Position numbers and translations under genes: made by a program. Of a DNA stretch of 64,000 bases, positions 9,472 through 19,825 are shown in pieces. The first letter of the stretch is position 1; each line of letters starts with the position of its first letter. The notes under the pieces were generated by a model. That model made no database searches, was not told the origin of the DNA, and was given only the letters and a program-made list of their open reading frames with translations. This stretch comes from Echinarachnius parma (Eukaryota > Echinodermata > Echinoidea > Clypeasteroida > Echinarachniidae): assembly GCA_037951105.1 (NCBI GenBank), contig JBAMJV010001785.1:1-64000 (forward strand), in the 5' to 3' direction.

Positions 9472-10325
9472 TTGAAAATGTTGTCGAAACTTCTTCCGAA
9501 GAAACAGAAGACAAACGATTCAGTTGTAAAACTTAGTATGGGTAATGAACAGGTCCCTGACAAACAAATAGCTGATGTTTTGAAGAAAGCCTTTAGTGAG
9601 CTGGGTTACGCCTCCAAACTCCTTCGGAAGAATTCCTCAGAAGATGCGTTAAATAGTTTGCAAACACTGTCTGTATGTGAATGTTAATTCAAATTTAATG
9701 AAGTTAAAAAGGATTCTGTTCTTCAGCAACTGCTTAATATTGATTGTAAAAAAGCAGTGGGAGTAGATGGTATACATCCAAGGTTTTTAGAGTTAGCCGC
9801 AGTTTATTGTTGATCGAATTACATATTTATTTATTTCTATGTCCATAAAAACATGTATAATTCCGAAAGACTTTAAGACTGCACGAATTTATCCGATACA
9901 TAAAGGTGGATAACATGTTATTAATAATTTTAGGCCAATTTCTGTATCTGTGTCTAAAATATAAGAAAGAGCAATCCATAATCAACGTTATTATGTACAT
10001 AAATGAAAATAAGCTCCTTGCAAATTGTCAATCAGGTTTAAGCCATTATACTCTACTGCTACTTGTTTAACAGAAATTACAGATTATTTGCTTGATCAAA
10101 TGGATCAGGGAGATGTGATTGGGGGCATTTCTATTTACTTACGCAAAGCTTTCGATGTTATTCCATACAATTTTATTCTCAGAAAACTTATGTATTTTGG
10201 AATTAAATGACACGAGTATAATTGGATCGAAGCGTTTTGGACGGAAATGAGACAGTTTGTAACAGTAAATAATTGTATTAGTGAATGTGTGAATACTATA
10301 TCTGGATATGGCTCGCATCATTCAC
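9472..10325 (+). pseudogene. CR1-group reverse transcriptase, first half
   Basis: Pieces in order are an open linker at 9,472-9,687, then KKAVGVDGIHPRFLELAA, then IIPKDFKTARIYPIHKGG, then NNFRPISVSVSKI, then DVIGGISIYLRKAFDVIPYN, then FILRKLMYFGIK and a QFVTVNN piece. They contain the RT fingers and the first palm motif (the aspartate of KAFD is kept, but the one expected at DLRKAFD reads YLRKAFD). The QGS and ADD motifs are missing because the element is cut at about 10,330. Confidence 0.7.
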
Positions 10326-10375
10326 GTAGAGTTATGGTTTTAATACAATAATATCTCAGTATTAATAAAGACAAT

Positions 10376-10990
10376 GTGTACACACAGTTAGGAGGCAGGG
10401 TACTAGGTTTTCATTTACATTGTGAAGAAAAGGTATTTTTATGTATAAACGTTTATGCACCAACAAAGAAATGTGAGAAAAGTAATTTCTTTAAAAATGT
10501 TACACTGTGGATTAAACGCATAAAACAGGACAATGATATAGTGTTAGCTGGTGTAGACTGGAATTGTATTTAAAATGGAAGGATTGATACATATGGGATG
10601 TCGCATGGCTATATTTTAATAGAAGCCATGAAAAGATTCCAAAAATTTAATCAATGAATAGATATATGGAGGAAATGTTATCCTAACAAAAAACAACATA
10701 CTTGGAGACAAATATCAGTACGTATTTTCTCTAGACTTGATTACTGGTTAATTTAAAAAAAATATTCATATTTGGTGTACTCAACGGATATTCGACCTGC
10801 CTTGAAATGTGATCACAATGCTATTTCACTGAAAATTAAAATAGCTGATGGTAAACGTGGTAAAGGATATTGGAAGTTGAATAATTCTCTTTTAAATGAT
10901 GTGAAGTACGTAAATGAAAAAAGACGTTTAATACAACATGTAAAACTTATATATGTTGATTAGGATGCGCAAATGAAGTGGGAACTGTGT
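10376..10990 (+). pseudogene. L1/Tx1-like endonuclease C-terminal half and linker
   Basis: Pieces: FLCINVYAPTKKCEKSNFFK, then DIVLAGVDWNCI (GGDWNCI expected), then an IDIWRKCYPNK piece with TWRQISVRIFSRLDYWLI, then CDHNAISLKIKIADGKRGKG and YWKLNNSLLND. The catalytic DxN is recognisable, and the 'SDH' box reads CDH. Two stops and a frame change lie inside. Confidence 0.7.
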
Positions 10991-11214
10991 AAATCAAAGA
11001 TAAAAGGATATAGTATAAAATATGCAAACAATACACAAAAAAAATGTATTATACTAAATTGTAAAAAAAGATTATAAGGATATATTTCAGATTGTTAAGG
11101 AAAATCCTGATGATGAAAATGTAAAAAAAAATGAAGGCATTAACAAAGCAATTAGATATTTGGTATACGTATAAATGTGAAGGCGTATTTATAAGGTCTA
11201 AAGATAAATTTGAA

Positions 11215-12035
11215 TACCCTAACAGATGAAGACGCAGCTGAGTGTGAGGGTGAAATTGAAGAGGGGGCATGTTGGAACGCTATCAATTCTATGAATAGTA
11301 ATAAAGCTCCAGGGGGCGATGGGCTCAGTGTCGAGTTTTATAAATGCTTTCGGCATGATTATAAAGGAAATACTCATTGACAGTTTAAATGTGGGGTTTA
11401 GAAAGGGAGCATTATCCCCTTCACAGTCACAGTCTATTCTTACTTTGCTATATAAAAAAGGTGATAAGGCGTCTTTCCACAAGTGGCGTCCAATTTCATT
11501 GTTGAATATCGATTACAAGATCGTGGCTTCTGTTTTATGTCAACGTGTTAAAAGAATTATTTGATATATAATATCAGATGATCAGTCGGGATTCATAAAA
11601 GGTAGATCTGCAATTGAAAATGTTAGATTAGTTCAAGATCTTATTGATTATTGTAAGACTTCAAATACAAGTTGTCTAATTATGTTTCTTGATTTTCGAA
11701 AAGCGTTCGATAACGTGAAACATGATTTCTTATTAGTAACATTGACAAAAATGAGTTTTAACTTATCATTTATTAAATTGGTTTAAACGTTATATAGTAA
11801 TGCTTGTGGACGCGTACATAATTATGGATGGCTTTCGCAAACGTTTTGTATTGAGCGTTGAGTTCGACAGGGTTGTCCATTGTCGGCTCTTTTATTTAAT
11901 ATTGTTGACAAATAGTGTTGGCCACAAAGAAAAGGCAAAATGATTTTATAAAAGGTATTAAGTTGATGCATGATATTAAAGTGGGTCATATGGTAAACGA
12001 AATTAAAATCGTTCAGTATGCTGGCGATACCGTAC
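11215..12035 (+). pseudogene. L1/Tx1-like reverse transcriptase
   Basis: Pieces in order are INSMNSNKAPGGDGLSVEFY, then SQSILTLLYKKGDKASFHKW, then PISLLNIDYKIVASVLCQRV, then DDQSGFIKGRSAIENVRLVQ, then MFLDFRKAFDNVKHDFLL, then QGCPLSALLFNI and VQYAGDTVH. The last is the YADD motif with one aspartate changed to glycine. Frame changes lie near 11,330 and 11,890 and single stops near 11,560 and 11,780. It is inactive. Confidence 0.8.
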
Positions 12036-12040
12036 ACACT

Positions 12041-12199
12041 AAGAAATAGGAGTGCAATTGTGCACCCCTAGGGGTGCACGATCTTGTCCCATATTTTGGT
12101 AGCCTAAAGGATGTACATGAGCACCCTTGAAAAGCTGCATATGAACACCCCAATAGTGCCCATGTCTACCTTATAGGGTGCACGGTCTTGTCCCATATT
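12041..12199. repeat. Junction spacer with a 20-bp palindrome and a direct repeat
   Basis: Holds the perfect palindrome GTGCACCCCTAGGGGTGCAC at 12,060-12,079. GGTGCACGATCTTGTCCCAT starts at about 12,073 and recurs as GGTGCACGGTCTTGTCCCAT at about 12,177, so a roughly 104-bp unit is present almost twice. It separates two truncated LINEs that face different ways. It could be a short tandem repeat or the scar of another element. Confidence 0.65.
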
Positions 12200-13282
12200 A
12201 TTAATGTTCTTTTGAATTATGTTTTCTAAAAACACAACATTATCCACAGCACTTCTTCCTTTTCTAAAACCTAATTGAAAAGGAGGTAGAATCTCATGTT
12301 TTTCTACAAACCAATTCAATCTTTCTTTAACCATTCTTTCCATAATGTTAATAAAACATGGTAATAATGATATAGGTCTATAAGAATTCACATTGTATGG
12401 ATTTTTATCAGCTTTCAAGATAGGAATAAAAAGCGCATGTTTACAGGCCTTTGGAACAACTCCTGATTTCCAAATTATATTAAACAACTTTAACAACATG
12501 TCTTTCCCTACAGGAGGGAGATTATTATACACTTCATATGGAACCATATCATGACCAGGTGCGGATTTGTTTTTAATGTCTAAGTATTTCTCTAATTCTT
12601 CTATTCTAAAAGGTTCATTTATAACCATATCAAAAGCTTCATATCTCATAGTATCTATATCAAACACAAAGACATCATCTCCGTTACCATTATCCATTTG
12701 AGCCCCATTTTCATAATAAAACTTCTAGAGTGCATCAGCCTTTTCTTTGTCCTAAAAGAGTTCTTTCTCATTAATTTTCAAAGTGGGAAACTTTTTATTG
12801 TTCACACTTTGACGATTCATTCGTTTTATACATTTCCAAATCAAAGTTTCATTAGTGTAACGATTTATTTTTGAGCAAAACTGCTTCCAATAAATTTGTT
12901 CGGCTAAACGAATGCTTTTTTGGGCTTCTGCTTTTGCAGTCTGAAAATTTGAAAGATTCATTACTGATATGCATCTCGAAAGTTTATTTTTTGCTTTATT
13001 TCTTTCTTTTATTTTGAAAGAACACTCATTAGTCCACCAAGGGATAGGATTGTGCTTATGATGTTTCTTGCGTGGTGGAGATATTTCTTTAAGAACTTTC
13101 AATATACCATTCATAAAATTCTCATAAAATATTTGAACATCATCAACGACTACTACATCTTTGAATGTGTTCTCACATTTAGATCTACATTTCTCCCAAT
13201 CAATATTTTTGACAAAAAACCTTCCCTCTTCATCTTTCTTTTCTTGAGGAGTTTTCACACCATCTTTCAAACTAATCATCAA
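12200..13282 (-). pseudogene. I/Nimb/Jockey-like linker and RT first half
   Basis: The linker contains NPIPWWTNECSFKIKERNKA and AEQIYWKQFCSKINRYTNET, typical of arthropod and mollusc I-like, Nimb-like and Jockey-like ORF2. After two in-frame stops near 12,735-12,755 the RT continues with KSAPGHDMVPYEVYNNL, then FIPILKADKNPYNVNSYRPI, then SLLPCFINIMERMVKERLNW and QLGFRKGRSAVDN. The palm catalytic region is missing through truncation. Confidence 0.85.
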
Positions 13283-13944
13283 TTATATTGAATAATGATC
13301 ACTTCCTAAGAGTTCTAATACATTCCAATTGCCCTTGCCTGCAAGGGAGGGAGAAATAATTGTCAAATCTAAGTGAGATAATTTTCCTGAATGGGTATCT
13401 ACTCTTGTACCCGAGCCATCATTAAAAATGACGGCGTTATATTTTTCCAACGCCTTTTCAATAATTTTACCATTTGCATCATTTTTATCACTCCCCCAAA
13501 GAGTATTGTGGGCATTAAAATCACCCATAATTATATAGTCACGTTGTTTTACATAAGAAAAGCTTCTAGCTTCTTACATGGATTATAGAAATTAACTAAT
13601 GTAATCCTTTCCCCCCCCCCCCCCCTACAAATAGGGATATTTTTTTTTTCCAATTCTATCCCTTCATCGCATACATACGCGTCATAATCCATTGAATTAT
13701 GAATATATATAGCACACCCTCCTCTAGACTGCTCCTTTCTGTTTCTATATAAACACTGATAGTGAGGTATATTTACAGTTCCACTACCATCGTACCATGT
13801 TTCTTGAATACAAATGGCCTGGTACGTCATTTCAGTATTATATAAAAAATGCACTAATTCTTGGCCGTGCCCAAACATACATTGGGCGTTCCATTGCAAA
13901 ATATGGAGTGCGACCAACATAATAAATTCGATAATTTTCATCAT
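13283..13944 (-). pseudogene. I/Nimb/Jockey-like endonuclease
   Basis: Blocks in order are LHILQWNAQCMFGHGQELV, then AICIQETWYDGS, then LYRNRKEQSRGGCAIYIHNS, then MGDFNAHNTLWGSDKNDANG, then SHLDLTIISPSL and GSDHYSI. QETW, GDFN and SDH are catalytic landmarks of the endonuclease fold, all kept. There is a frame change between the two open halves at about 13,535 and a stop right after SDHYSI. A 15-base poly-C run (13,611-13,625) inside the frame is a likely slippage site. Confidence 0.85.
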
Positions 13945-13947
13945 TTA

Positions 13948-14185
13948 TAAAGGCCTTCTCTTTAATTTGTAGGAGCCTTTCGGCTGCAACTTTAATCATA
14001 TTAATATGATATAACTCAACAATTTGGTTATTGTCCTTAATAAATACTGAAATCAACGCCATTATAAGATTAATGAACTTTTCACCTTCCTCTATTGAAT
14101 TATTATTCTTATCTTGTGAATTTCCCTTTTGAAATAAAGTCTTTTTCACTCCTTTATTTTTAGTCTTTTGCTGATTGTGTTTCAT
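13948..14185 (-). pseudogene. End of LINE ORF1 (minus strand)
   Basis: An open lysine- and asparagine-rich piece begins MKHNQQKTKNKGVKKTLF and continues through FINLIMALISVFIKDN to VAAERLLQIKEKA. It lies just ahead of and slightly overlapping the endonuclease frame, where ORF1 ends in two-ORF LINEs. No zinc knuckle is visible. Assignment is by position. Confidence 0.45.
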
Positions 14186-14489
14186 TAGGTTATACGTATA
14201 TCATACGTATAACCTATTGATTTTGTTCGAATTTGTATTATTAGGTTATACATATACATATGTATAACCTATTGATTTCGTTCGAATTTTTATTATTATT
14301 AGGTTATACATATACATATGTATAACCTATTGATTTCGTCAAGATTTTTATTATTTATTTATTTATTTATTTCTTTTTTCTTCTTCCTAATTTTGTGCGT
14401 CGCATATCTCAAGATCACATGAATCAATTGTCATGAATCTTCACATGATGATAGATCCTGATCTAACTTAGATCTGCTAACTTTTTCAG

Positions 14490-14513
14490 TGACGTCACAT
14501 CACAATGACGTCA
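14490..14513. promoter_or_regulatory. Paired CRE (TGACGTCA) sites of the type A monomer
   Basis: Two perfect 8-bp palindromes TGACGTCA lie at 14,490-14,497 and 14,506-14,513. This is the consensus for CREB/ATF bZIP factors. The pair is kept in nearly every type A copy (for example near 26,593 and 26,609), while the spacer between them varies; type B keeps only the second. Function is inferred from motif identity. Confidence 0.6.
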
Positions 14514-14651
14514 TCAGGACGCCATTTTGTCAAATTTCAATAATCATCATATCTCAGTCATGCATCATTAACTTCATTTGAAATTTCGCATCAACATTAA
14601 TCAGGTCAATGGTCATCTTTTAAGCTCATGCGCATTCGCTTACACCTGATA

Positions 14652-14945
14652 AAGCGCGCGTACGCGTCCGTCAAATGAAAAAAAATATCAAAAAATTATC
14701 AAAACCCTAACCCGAGTAATTTACTATATGTTTCAGACAATTTTAAGCGTTTCAGAAAATTCCGCGCGTGCGCGTCGGCGCGCGCGTATTTGTGCGCGTA
14801 ACGCGAATGAATAAGAAAATTGTCGTTTTTTCACATGTTTTGGATTCCTTCTAGATCCTTCAACACACCCTATCAATTTGAGTCATTGTTGACTCATAAT
14901 AACGAAGTACGCGCGCGTCAAAGTCAAAATTACGCGCGCACGCAA
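14652..14945. other. CpG-rich alternating purine-pyrimidine blocks
   Basis: Three short blocks stand out from the AT-rich background: GCGCGCGTACGCGTCCGTC at about 14,654; CCGCGCGTGCGCGTCGGCGC and the following GCGCGTA repeats at 14,761-14,812; and the ACGCGCGCGTC / TACGCGCGCACGC pair at 14,908-14,941. All type A monomers keep them. Such (CG/CA)n runs can adopt Z-DNA and are CpG methylation targets. Confidence 0.7.
14879..14896. promoter_or_regulatory. Inverted AP-1 pair TGAGTCATTGTTGACTCA
   Basis: Two AP-1 consensus heptamers (TGAGTCA and TGACTCA) face each other across 4 bp, forming an 18-bp palindrome with a central mismatch. It is almost invariant in the type A monomers and carried into the chimeras; monomer 17 has TGAGCCA on the left side. 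bZIP binding is predicted from the motif only. Confidence 0.6.
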
Positions 14946-15323
14946 ATTGGCAAAATATGGTAAGAACATTCTTTTAATATTCGGATAGATTATGAGTTGT
15001 AGATACGAAGTCATACCTCATTTATGCCGAGTAAATGTTATAAAGTCATCGTATTGACGGTTAAAGTTGAAAATGCGAATTTTAATCAATTTCAATCAAT
15101 GTTGAAATCGATCACAGTGTACTTTTGACCATATCTCGCTTAGTCTCCATCAATGTACTCCCAAATGTTGATATATCGTAGATGATGTCCTGCTCTATTC
15201 GCAATCTATTCACACCATTTAGTTTTGTTCACTGGATCCTGATGAATTGTTTGATTGGAAATAAGAGTTCAAATCTGTTACAAATTGAGGGGTTGCCAAA
15301 ACGTATGTTATCGACCTATAACT

Positions 15324-16535
15324 CGGCCGTCTATCTCGAAAATCGCTGTTCTGAGAAAAATGACTTTGAAGTTGAGAGGTTTGAGCTTTTTTAGGAGATG
15401 GGTATAATCCATTTTTAGCAATGGGACAAGAAGAAGCATATTTAACACTGATAACTGAAGAATTTTGTGCTTATTTGGGGTTTTAATTATAAAATAAATG
15501 AGATTTGTGTGCAGATAGACTGTTTAACCACAGCACATGAATACACTCCCACTACACATCATACAATGGTAAAATGGTCTATCTTCTAGATAGACCATAA
15601 ACACTATTGCCATACTATGGTAAAATGGTCTTTCTTCTAGTTAGACCATTTTACCGTTTTATCTCATGGTTTTAAAGTGGTCCATATTCTAGATAGACCA
15701 TTTTACTGTTCTGTCCATTTGATGATGAAATTGTATATAAAGTGTTAGCATGCAAAACGACCTAAATCCACCGTACCTGATTTTAATGACCTTTGACATC
15801 CCCCTTCTTTTGTTATTCATTACTATCATTCTTCACTACTATCATAAGCATCATCGTCATCAACATCATCATATTCATAATCATCATCATCATAATCATC
15901 GTAATCATTACCATCATAATCGTAATCATTGTCATCATGATCATGATCAACATCATAATCATCATCGCCACACATACAATTTAGTGCGCGCGTCCATTTC
16001 TCTTCATGAATATAATAGTCGTCCGCGTGTCGGAGAGAATTTCGATCGACCGTGCAGTGGTAAACTGGTCTAACTCGAAGACCATTTTACCATCTGACAG
16101 CGATGATTAAAAAATCTCAGTTAAGGTTAAAAGGTTTATGTAAAAGATAGCTCGTTTTACCTCCAAAAGATATTACCGACAATGGGCTAACTAAGGTAAA
16201 CTGGTCTAACTCGAAGATAGACCATTTTACCATCTGACAGCGATGATTACAAAATCTCAGTTAAGAAGGTTAAAAGGTTTATGTAAAAGATAGCTCGTTT
16301 TACCTCCAAACGATATTACCGACAATGGGCTAACTCAAAGATAGACCGTTTTACCATCAAATCTGAAGGAAAAATACAAAAAAGTACCAAGATAGCGGAA
16401 ATTATCTCTAAAAGAAGACATGATGGGATTTTCTCGATAGCACCATTGGAAAGAGCGCCCTCACACTACCCGGAAAGTGAATTTACCTCAAAAAGTCAAA
16501 TTTTCGAGTTAGACCGTTTTACCATCTGACGGCCG
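15324..16535. repeat. End module copy 1 of the TIR element (1.2 kb, both termini)
   Basis: This segment alone starts with CGGCCGTC and ends with GACGGCCG at 16,535, like a self-contained short element. From about 15,431 to the end it is repeated at 24,254-25,835. It contains several inverted phrases of the type GGTAAAATGGTCTATCTTCT / AGATAGACCAT (15,567-15,710) and repeated TAGACCATTTTACCATCTGA boxes (about 16,060-16,530). Such subterminal repeats are usual transposase-binding sites, which is inference here. It may be the minimal MITE form of the element. Confidence 0.7.
15846..15966. repeat. CAT/ATC microsatellite
   Basis: Imperfect (CATCAT/CATAAT)n tract. Apparent histidine-, isoleucine- or methionine-rich ORFs here are by-products. 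The longer second copy is at 24,676-24,856. Confidence 0.9.
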
Positions 16536-17774
16536 TACTGTTCAAGCATTATGTTCAAACTGTAATGTGTAACTCATTACACCGACGATTTTCTTTTTGT
16601 TTCGATTGATTTTTTCTTTATTTAAGTGAGCAAAAAAGCAGGTAGATACAAGATATGTGTCGATAAAGACACATTCTATGCAAATTGTTGAGCTATGGCC
16701 CACGGTCGATATCAACACAGAGTGAATTAAGTTTATGTAGAGTCTTTATCAATTGCCTCAAATTGCTATTCTTGCGTATTTTGGCTCAAATAGACATAAA
16801 GCGATATTGCTATTGACGGTCATCCGTTTATGATTCCATGGTCAAAATAACCAATAAAACTTTCGAATTTCATTGACGTTACCGAGCTACATCATACTTG
16901 CTTACATTTTTTTTCTCTCAAAATGAAGACCTCATATGATTTGTGAAAAAGGGGTGAACGGGGTGTGAAATATTGTGTTTGAAAAGTGGAATTTATTGGT
17001 CTACGTTGAATGGTCGAGTACCGACACAAAACAAAACTTGATTCACCATTATTTAACATCTAATAAGAAATCAATGATTTGCAATGCGCTCAGAAGTATA
17101 CCGCCATATAGTGCCAGGCAAGGGTACATTCTCACATGTACTGATTGGAATACAATGTTATTAAAGTTGATTACTGATATGGGGCCAAATTAAGGTTATA
17201 AATATTAAAACTATTTGTGAGCTAACAAGAACTTGATATTTATCATCATTATTTTCTTTAACGTGGATTCAAATTGCGCGCATGTGAATATAAAATTAAT
17301 GATGATTTGTGTAACTTTTCCCATTCCTTTTCATATCAATCCCTGCACTTATTATGATAACTATATCCACTATTTTGATTAATCGGGAAAATGTATTTAA
17401 TTGTACTGTTTGTTTTTTTTTGGAGCAGCAATTTTACAAATATTTTAATCTTCTGAATGAAATATTTAAATTTGATTTCGACCAGAAGACTAAAAACATT
17501 CATGGTATATTTTGGTGAAGTCAAGCGCCATCATAGACGTTGATAAACCTTCCTGAAGCTTGTACTATGCCCTCCCCAAGCTGTTGTTGCCAACATAATA
17601 TCATACCGTCTATAGACTTAGCTCTTGGCGGATGTTCCAGTTGGCAATCGGTGTATTGACTTATAACAATGTCCACAATGGCATGCTTATAATAAAACAG
17701 TTAATTCTAAAGCCCGCCCTTTTGCTTTTTGGCGGCAGATTATAGTGGACTAATCTTGTTCTGTAAATATCATC
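16536..17774. other. Unassigned AT-rich interior of the TIR element
   Basis: Single-copy within this window. The only open frame of note (16,975-17,193, 72 codons) has no recognised similarity. It starts directly after an internal GACGGCCG terminus, so it may be foreign DNA lying between two end modules. Confidence 0.5.
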
Positions 17775-19357
17775 GGATGTTGACTTTTTTTATCAGAACC
17801 AATATAATTTATGGTTATAATTTACTGTGGACGCTTCAAAACTCCTTAAATCATATTGAGTGTATGCAAACACTACATATTTTTAGCTAGGTGTTTTCAT
17901 GATATGAAGCAGTATGTATATATTTTTATACGGATATTTTTCAACGAGGGAAATTACATCAATTATTAATTTTATTGGCATTATTTTATAGCTCATCGAC
18001 TAACTCTTTTTAAATGGTTGAATCGTTTAATTTGATTTATAATCAGCGTCCATGTAAATCGTGCTGTTAGATCAACATCATCATATAATGCGACTTGCAA
18101 ATGAAAATGCATGGTATTGATAAAGTAATATAGTGAATCAAAATTATAACTAATGAGAAATAGACCAGTTAAATCTGGTCGATCATCATAAAACGTGCAT
18201 ATCCAAGACAAAATATTGACAAAGCAATAAAATGAAAGGCATTTATAATTATAACGAGTAATAAGCCTATTTCATCGGGTTGATAAGCCTATTCGGCATT
18301 ATGGTGGGAATGAACCGACGCAGAATAAGAATAATTGGAGATGAACTATTTTAACACGATTAACTGCTTCTGGTTCCGTCATTTATTACCATTCATGCTA
18401 TGTTGTAACAACTTCTCTTTCAGCAATATTAACATCTGAATCCTTGGACGTATACATGTTGTTGTTAGGTATAGGTCCAAGGCAAGTCGGATTAATGAGA
18501 CTTGCCTCTTTAACATCTCATGATATCTCATATTGATTAACTCCACCCATGAACTGGCTGTACTTTATTTGCCTAAGATATGTATGTCAAGTGACATCGC
18601 GTGATGTGTTATCTATTTGTTCAAACTCATGTCAATATTTAATTGATGGCATTGGTGGAAAATATTGATTCGCGTTGGTATATTGTATAATCCCATATTA
18701 GTCAAAATATAAAATTTAACACGATGGGTGATACAAACGTACATTTCATTTTCTTTTGTTTGCGGGGCGTTTCTCAATAATGCTATTTGGCTTTAATTTA
18801 CTTCATGAACGTGTGTCAACATCATACCAAGATTGGTTTAACGATTTGAACTCTCACACACATTAATTCAGATCATGATAATAGCACTTCAAGAATAATG
18901 AAAGCATTTGTATTTTTCCAAAGTTTGTTGATCTCTCATAAACATTACTTCATTTCATCTACAGCATAATAGTTATCAACAATAAAGACAACACCGATAT
19001 CTGTCCAGATTTTTGAACTCTCACACACACATGTTACTTCTAACTGGTGGGCTGTTGAGAAAAGATCATTATAAAATGAGCACGTAGACCAAAGATAACT
19101 ATGAATATCTACATCATGAATATTGCGTGAATATCGGTCTGCCATGTTAATTGTTTAATAACTTGTTACCCAAACTGTTTATACAAATTCCAATGCACCG
19201 CATGGTAGGCGCATTCGTTACACATTAAAGAGATTGTACAATTCTGCTCAAACTTAATTTTAGTTACTAAAACATGTCAGTGATAAACTTAGTTAAAACA
19301 TACTTATAAATACTCATAAACCAATGATGCTCTAGATGTATACAAAACGGTTTAAGC

Positions 19358-19641
19358 TCGTTATTCCGAAGGTTCGGTTATTCCGAAGGTTCGTATTCCG
19401 AAGGTTCGTTATTCCGAAGGTTCGTTATTCCGAGGGTTAGTTATTCCGAAGGTCCGCTATTCCAAAGGTTCGTTATTCCGAAGGTTTGTTAGTCCGAAAA
19501 TAAAATCGGATTCGTTATTCCGAAGGTTCGTTATTCCGAAGGGTTCGTTATTCCGAAGGTTCGTTAGCCCAAAACTAAATTAGCTTTCGTTAATCCGAAA
19601 ATAAATTCGGGTTCGTTAATCCGAAAATGAAATCGGATTTG
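19358..19641. repeat. TTATTCCGAAGGTTCG minisatellite, copy 1
   Basis: Units of about 16 bp (GTTATTCCGAAGGTTC) drift into related units GTTAGTCCGAAAATAAAATC and GTTAATCCGAAAATGAAATC at the right end. The gradient suggests a 16-bp unit grew from a longer ancestral one. Confidence 0.9.
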
Positions 19642-19690
19642 TTATAATACTATAATTTCAGATTGGCGTAGCCACGGGAATTAAGGAAAG

Positions 19691-19825
19691 AAGGGGGGGG
19701 GGGCTTGCTCAATACAGGCTCGTATTAAATAAAGAGAAAACAGAACTATAATTTCAGATTAGCGTAGCCATGTTTGAAAGAGGATGGGAGGGGTGGGGGG
19801 GGGGGGGGGGGTGGGGGGGGGGGGG
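19691..19825. repeat. Poly-G tracts, copy 1
   Basis: G runs of 11-17 bases near 19,693-19,703 and 19,786-19,825, the latter broken only by single T. Copy 2 (23,007-23,028) is much shorter, consistent with replication slippage. Strong G-quadruplex potential. Confidence 0.9.

Larger units (their letters stand above)
7590..10330 (+). mobile_element. CR1-group LINE with PHD finger, 3' truncated
   Basis: In order: an ORF1-like C-terminus, a gap of about 400 bp, a PHD-type zinc finger, an endonuclease, a linker, and the first half of a reverse transcriptase. This order matches CR1-group LINEs of marine invertebrates. It is heavily decayed, with many frame changes. The RT stops before its catalytic YADD box at about 10,330, where an L1/Tx1-like element takes over. 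The 3' half was therefore lost or displaced. Confidence 0.75.
10331..12040 (+). mobile_element. L1/Tx1-like LINE, both ends truncated
   Basis: The first coding piece is in the middle of an endonuclease (GRVLGFHLHCEEKVFLCINV then YAPTKK). The last is the RT catalytic region (QYAGDT at about 12,012-12,030). L1/Tx1-type phrases are TWRQ..RLDYWL, GYWKLNNSLLND, ILTLLYKKGDKASFHKWRPI, SLLNIDYKIVASVL and QGCPLSALLFNI. It sits head to tail after the CR1-group LINE. The right end stops abruptly at about 12,040 with no tail. Confidence 0.8.
12200..14187 (-). mobile_element. I/Nimb/Jockey-like LINE, 3' truncated, minus strand
   Basis: Reading the minus strand from 14,187: the ORF1 end, an endonuclease, a long linker with a PWW motif, and the first half of RT up to GFRKGRSAVDNVVFLENIIQ, where it stops at about 12,200. 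It is better preserved than its neighbours: about one frame change and three stops over 1.8 kb. The Helentron-like array is inserted next to its 5' end at 14,188. Confidence 0.8.

Noticed and set aside
14706-14713. CCCTAACCC phrase resembling telomeric repeat
   Set aside because: Only one and a half units, recurring once per monomer as part of the monomer sequence; some copies read CCTCAACCC.
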